Below, piece after piece: positions 4,926 through 7,875 of a stretch of 7,875 nucleotides of DNA. Made by a program: the position numbers and the translations under genes. Numbering within the stretch: the first letter of the stretch is position 1; every line of letters begins with the position of its first letter. Below the pieces are notes generated by a model. That model saw only the letters and a program-made list of their open reading frames with translations, ran no database searches and was not told the origin of the DNA. The DNA is from an uncultured Blautia sp. (GTDB lineage Bacteria; Bacillota; Clostridia; Lachnospirales; Lachnospiraceae). Location: NCBI GenBank assembly GCA_934394595.1, contig CAKRRX010000119.1:1-7875 (forward strand), given 5' to 3'.

Positions 4926-6149
4926 ATGAACCGGATTTATCTTGATCAGGCCAGCACTTCTTTCCCCAAGGCGCCAGGCGTTGCACAGGCAATGATGGAT
5001 TATATGACTATGAACGGAGTCAACGTAAACCGTGGATGTTATTCCAGCGCTTACTCTGCGGAAGAAATTATATACGAGACCAGACAGCTTTTAGCCCAGC
5101 TTTTCCACTTTCCCAAATGTAAAAATGTTATCCTTACACCCAATGTCACTACCAGTCTGAACTTTATATTAAAGGGACTTCTGAAACCAGGCGATCACGT
5201 TCTGGTTTCTGCTATGGAGCATAATGCTGTCATGCGGCCGATTACGCAGTTAGCATCCCACGGCATTTCATTTGACCGGATTCCCTGCAGAAGCGATGGC
5301 TCTATGCTTCCGGAACAAGCCGAGGAGCTGATCAGACCGGAAACCAAGGCCATCGTAACTTTACATGCCTCTAATGTATGTGGAACCAGGATGCCTCTTG
5401 ACGCCCTTGGCGAAATCTGTCAGCGACACCGGCTTTATTTTATTGTGGATTCTGCACAGACAGCTGGAATCATACCAATCGATATGGAAAAAATGCATAT
5501 AGATGCACTGGCTTTTACCGGACACAAAGGACTTCGGGGACCACAGGGCACTGGTGGCTTTCTTATATCCCAGGAGCTTGCAGAGCAAATAGAACCGCTG
5601 ATTTCCGGAGGAACGGGAAGTGTATCTCACACTGAAGAAATCCCGGATTTCCTGCCGGACCGTTTTGAATCCGGTACCCCCAATCTGCCTGGAATTTACG
5701 GACTGCACGCAGCACTTTTATCCCTGAGAAATACAGTTTCAGGAGATTCAGCCTTAAATGTAGATTTATCTACAGATAGAAATCCATTTTATCCTCATAT
5801 GCATTCTCTTTATGAAAAAGAGATGGCACTTACCGGTTATTTTCTGGAACAGCTTCTTGCACTGGATGATACCGGCACACACATCCGTATTATTGGAAAA
5901 AAAGATCTGACGGACCGGAATGCAGTTATTTCCATTCAGACGCCGGAAATCGATATGGCTCAGGTTGCATGGCAATTGGACAGCGAATATGGTGTAATGA
6001 CCAGAGTAGGTCTTCATTGTGCCCCTAATGCGCATAAGACACTTGGCACTTACCCTGCCGGAACCATCCGTTTCTCCTTTGGACCGGAAAACACAAAGGA
6101 AGAACTGGATCTGGCAATTCATGGGCTCAAAAAAATTTTGAGTCTGTAA
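4926..6149 (+). CDS. Cysteine desulfurase family PLP enzyme (class V aminotransferase; possible selenocysteine lyase)
   Basis: PLP-dependent enzyme of the NifS/CsdA-like class V group, closest by eye to the EF2568-type cysteine desulfurase family. It would take sulfur from cysteine, or selenium from selenocysteine, as an enzyme-bound per-sulfide/selenide. Visible features: N-terminal YLDQASTSFPKAP (5-17), MEHNAV (97-102) with the cofactor-stacking His99, VDSAQTAG (174-181) with Asp175, the PLP lysine in FTGHKGLRGPQGTGG (Lys201), and the catalytic cysteine in RVGLHCAPNAHKTLGT (Cys365). All key residues are present. At 407 residues it is longer than the roughly 380 usual in the family; the excess lies at about 268-294, a polar segment between GLHAALLSL and the helix LYEKEMALTGYFLEQL. 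The ribosome binding site is AAAGGA (4910-4915), ten bases before the ATG. It is divergent from yedE and followed by lysR after about 58 bp without a terminator. Confidence 0.9.
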   Translation: MNRIYLDQASTSFPKAPGVAQAMMDYMTMNGVNVNRGCYSSAYSAEEIIYETRQLLAQLFHFPKCKNVILTPNVTTSLNFILKGLLKPGDHVLVSAMEHNAVMRPITQLASHGISFDRIPCRSDGSMLPEQAEELIRPETKAIVTLHASNVCGTRMPLDALGEICQRHRLYFIVDSAQTAGIIPIDMEKMHIDALAFTGHKGLRGPQGTGGFLISQELAEQIEPLISGGTGSVSHTEEIPDFLPDRFESGTPNLPGIYGLHAALLSLRNTVSGDSALNVDLSTDRNPFYPHMHSLYEKEMALTGYFLEQLLALDDTGTHIRIIGKKDLTDRNAVISIQTPEIDMAQVAWQLDSEYGVMTRVGLHCAPNAHKTLGTYPAGTIRFSFGPENTKEELDLAIHGLKKILSL

Positions 6150-6175
6150 GCTATCTCATTAATTTTACTCTCGAG

Positions 6176-6210
6176 AAAGGAATCAGTATTTAATACTGTA
6201 AATGCTTATG
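6176..6210 (+). promoter_or_regulatory. Unusual lysR translation initiation region with an intervening palindrome
   Basis: The only good ribosome binding site, AAAGGA (6176-6181), lies 20 bases before the first in-frame ATG (6202) and 26 before the second (6208), too far for normal use. Between them is a perfect palindrome CAGTATTTAATACTG (6184-6198). If it folds as a stem-loop in mRNA, the site would come within about 5-11 bases of the starts. An in-frame TAA at 6199-6201 excludes upstream starts. The same palindrome could instead be an operator for autoregulation. Confidence 0.45.
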
Positions 6211-7110
6211 GAATTCAAACAATTAGAAGCCTTCGTTGCTGTAGTTGAGAACAGAAGCTTTTCTGAAGCCGCCCGCCAGCTGAATCTGACACAGCCCACC
6301 ATCAGCGCCCACATCCAGTCTCTGGAACAGGAGCTGAATTCACGGCTTCTGATCCGCACTACCAAAAAGCTGACTATCACCCAGCGGGGGTTTCAGCTTT
6401 ATGACTGCGCCTCCAATATGCTGAACATGCGCAGCAACATTATAGAAGAGTTCACCGGACAACATAAAAAGATCATCGACCTGGCAGTTTCCACCATTCC
6501 TTCATCCTACATTTTACCGGAAATCCTAAGTGCCTTTACCGGCCAGATCCAGGATGTATACTTCCATTCCTGGCAGTCAGACAGCCTTGGTGCTGTGGCA
6601 AGAGTTCTGGATGGCAGCGTGGATATGGCGCTTGTTGGCAATACCTTCGATGAGTCAGACTGCCAGTTTATCCCTTTTCGTCAGGATAAGCTTGTAATTG
6701 CCACACCTGTTAATGAACATTTTCTCCAATACGAACAGAAAGCAATGGCAGGTACACTTGAATTTTCAGATTTTCTGCAGGAGCCTTTTATCATGCGAGA
6801 AACCGGATCGGGCACCAAAAAGGAAATTGACCGCTATCTGGAGGAGCATAATATCCCGGATACATCCCTGCATATTGTTGCAAGAATGAATGACCTTGAA
6901 GCGATCCGTAAATCTGTAGCAGGTGGTCTTGGTATTTCCATCCTCTCATCCTGCTCCGCAAAAGATCTTGCTGATACACACCAGATTCTTACATTTCCGC
7001 TTAACCACGAAAATGCCACCCGTACTTTTTATATTGTTTACAGCAAGAACCGGATTCTGAAGCCGCATGTAAAACAGTTTTTGAAATTTGTAAAGAATTT
7101 TTATCAGTAA
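6208..7110 (+). CDS. LysR family transcriptional regulator, likely selenium-metabolism associated
   Basis: Full-length LysR-type regulator of about 300 residues. The winged helix-turn-helix occupies the first 60 residues or so: MEFKQLEAFVAVVENRSFSE, then AARQLNLTQPTISAHIQSLE as helix-turn-recognition helix, then LLIRTTKKLTITQRG as the wing. The effector-binding domain runs from about residue 88 (KKIIDLAVSTIPSSYILPEI) to near the end and includes the MRETGSGTKKEID loop and GGLGISILS, both common in this family. I prefer ATG 6208 (MEFKQ), matching family N-termini; ATG 6202 would add only ML. It follows the PLP enzyme gene by about 58 bp with no terminator, so it is probably cotranscribed and controls the divergent region at 4737-4925. 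The inducer is unknown; a link to selenium or sulfur status is inferred from the neighbours. Confidence 0.9.
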   Translation: MEFKQLEAFVAVVENRSFSEAARQLNLTQPTISAHIQSLEQELNSRLLIRTTKKLTITQRGFQLYDCASNMLNMRSNIIEEFTGQHKKIIDLAVSTIPSSYILPEILSAFTGQIQDVYFHSWQSDSLGAVARVLDGSVDMALVGNTFDESDCQFIPFRQDKLVIATPVNEHFLQYEQKAMAGTLEFSDFLQEPFIMRETGSGTKKEIDRYLEEHNIPDTSLHIVARMNDLEAIRKSVAGGLGISILSSCSAKDLADTHQILTFPLNHENATRTFYIVYSKNRILKPHVKQFLKFVKNFYQ

Positions 7111-7133
7111 ATGTTTTATTGGTGAATACAGCA

Positions 7134-7169
7134 AAAAGGCCGAAATCCAATTTTCGGATTTCAGCCTTT
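7134..7169. terminator. Bidirectional intrinsic terminator between lysR and the bL25 gene
   Basis: Arms AAAGGC/GCCTTT (7135-7140, 7164-7169) and GAAATCC/GGATTTC (7142-7148, 7156-7162), separated by one C-A mismatch, enclose a 7-nt loop. On the minus strand the stem is followed by TTTTTGC, so it serves bL25 best; on the plus strand CCTTTGGGGTTT makes it a weaker terminator for lysR. It sits 24 bases after the lysR stop and about 70 bases after the bL25 stop. Confidence 0.8.
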
Positions 7170-7239
7170 GGGGTTTACACATATTCAAAAGTAAAACAAA
7201 TATTTGCAAGTAAAGCGGACATTCACAAACTGCCCCAGC

Positions 7240-7839
7240 TTATTTCTCCTCAGCAGTTCCCTCAGCTTCTGTATCTGTCTCAGTCTCCGGAACTACATTG
7301 TGTACAGGAGTTACTGTTGCGATGACAGCTTCCAGATCTGTTGAGATATGAATATTCTTATTCTTAGCAATCTCAAGATCTTTCACACGAAGAGTATCAC
7401 CAATCTTCATACCGGCTACATCAACCTTGATCTTGTCAACCAGATCTGCCGGAAGGGCTTTATATGCAATCTCTTTCAACTCATCCTGCAGAACACCGGA
7501 CAAAACTTTATCTTCATTTTCCAGGATAATCTCAGCAGTAGAATGTACCATTTCATTACTTACCAATGCCTGGAAATCCACCTCTTCCACAACATGTGCA
7601 AGTGGATTGTAATCAATTTCCTTAATCAGTGCATCGTAAGTTTTTCCATCAAGCTCCAGCATTACCTGGCTTCCTTTATTGTTGTCCTTCAAAAGAGTCT
7701 CAATTTCTTTCTTGGTAAACTTAAGGGGAATAGAGCCTTCAATTTCTCTGCCGAACAGGTTTCCTGTTACAAATCCTTCTCTTCTTAATTTCTTTGCTTT
7801 GACATCCATGCTTCTTTTTTCAGCTTTTAAAGTATTCAT
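7240..7839 (-). CDS. rplY: 50S ribosomal protein bL25 / general stress protein Ctc
   Basis: Ribosomal protein bL25 of the long, Ctc-type form that binds 5S rRNA in the large subunit. The 199 residues contain an N-terminal 5S-rRNA-binding domain (about 3-91: LKAEKRSMDVKAKKLRREGF, then GNLFGREIEGSIPLKF, ending HVVEEVDFQAL) and a C-terminal TL5-like beta domain (about 97-180: STAEIILENEDKVLSGVLQD to LEAVIATVTP). The tail is acidic (ETETDTEAEGTAEEK). In Bacillus subtilis Ctc belongs to the SigB general stress regulon, but that control cannot be assumed here. The start is supported by GGAGG (7849-7853), nine bases before the ATG. The gene converges on lysR across the terminator at 7134-7169. Its promoter lies beyond the right edge; only 36 upstream bases are visible. 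Confidence 0.93.
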   Translation of the reverse strand: MNTLKAEKRSMDVKAKKLRREGFVTGNLFGREIEGSIPLKFTKKEIETLLKDNNKGSQVMLELDGKTYDALIKEIDYNPLAHVVEEVDFQALVSNEMVHSTAEIILENEDKVLSGVLQDELKEIAYKALPADLVDKIKVDVAGMKIGDTLRVKDLEIAKNKNIHISTDLEAVIATVTPVHNVVPETETDTEAEGTAEEK

Positions 7840-7875
7840 TTATCTTTTCCTCCAAAATTCTGAAACGCTTAGCAG

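Noticed and set aside
5361..6122. Minus-strand frames of 115 and 118 codons inside the PLP enzyme gene
   Set aside because: Antisense shadows; the plus-strand enzyme has all catalytic residues in one frame.
7348..7788. 146-codon plus-strand frame over the bL25 gene
   Set aside because: Antisense to a clear ribosomal protein gene, with no recognisable domain.

Overview
The window looks like chromosomal DNA from an anaerobic low-to-mid GC Firmicute, most likely a Clostridia/Lachnospiraceae gut-type bacterium. This is inferred from the strong AGGAGG-type ribosome binding sites, tight TAATG/ATGA gene overlaps, consensus sigma-A promoters and the gene families present (YedE-type selenium transporter, DUF3343, DUF3786, Ctc-like L25). 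No species can be named from the sequence alone. There is no rRNA, tRNA, CRISPR array, insertion sequence or phage gene.

Layout from left to right. Bases 1-963 (minus strand) hold azlD (cut by the left edge) and azlC, a two-subunit branched-chain amino acid exporter. They have their own consensus promoter (1037-1065), and a perfect 12-bp stem-loop starts at the predicted transcript 5' end. Bases 1158-2910 (minus) are a tightly coupled set: a DUF3786 protein, an EamA/DMT-family permease, and a 51-codon single-helix membrane ORF whose start overlaps the permease stop as ATGA. A consensus promoter lies at 3013-3041.

Bases 3101-7110 form a divergent locus that I read as a selenium-metabolism cluster. 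Leftward run yedE (transporter), a very short 11-codon ORF, a stand-alone TusA-like CPxP protein and a DUF3343 protein with a CGTC motif. Rightward run a class V aminotransferase of the cysteine desulfurase/selenocysteine lyase type and a LysR-family regulator. The 189-bp AT-rich region between the two arms has a good -10 element for yedE but poor -35 elements, plus a T-N11-A inverted repeat typical of LysR-family binding sites. This fits activation of both arms by the linked regulator. In the proposed scheme YedE imports a selenium (or sulfur) species, the PLP enzyme mobilises Se/S from cysteine or selenocysteine, and the TusA-like and DUF3343 proteins carry it as a per-sulfide or per-selenide. 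The selenium assignment comes from family association. No selD, selA, selB or selC is in the window.

Bases 7134-7169 are a stem-loop terminator between the converging lysR and the bL25/Ctc gene (7240-7839, minus), whose promoter lies beyond the right edge. The only gene-poor stretches are 964-1157 (azlC leader and promoter) and 4737-4925 (divergent regulatory region), both under 300 bases.
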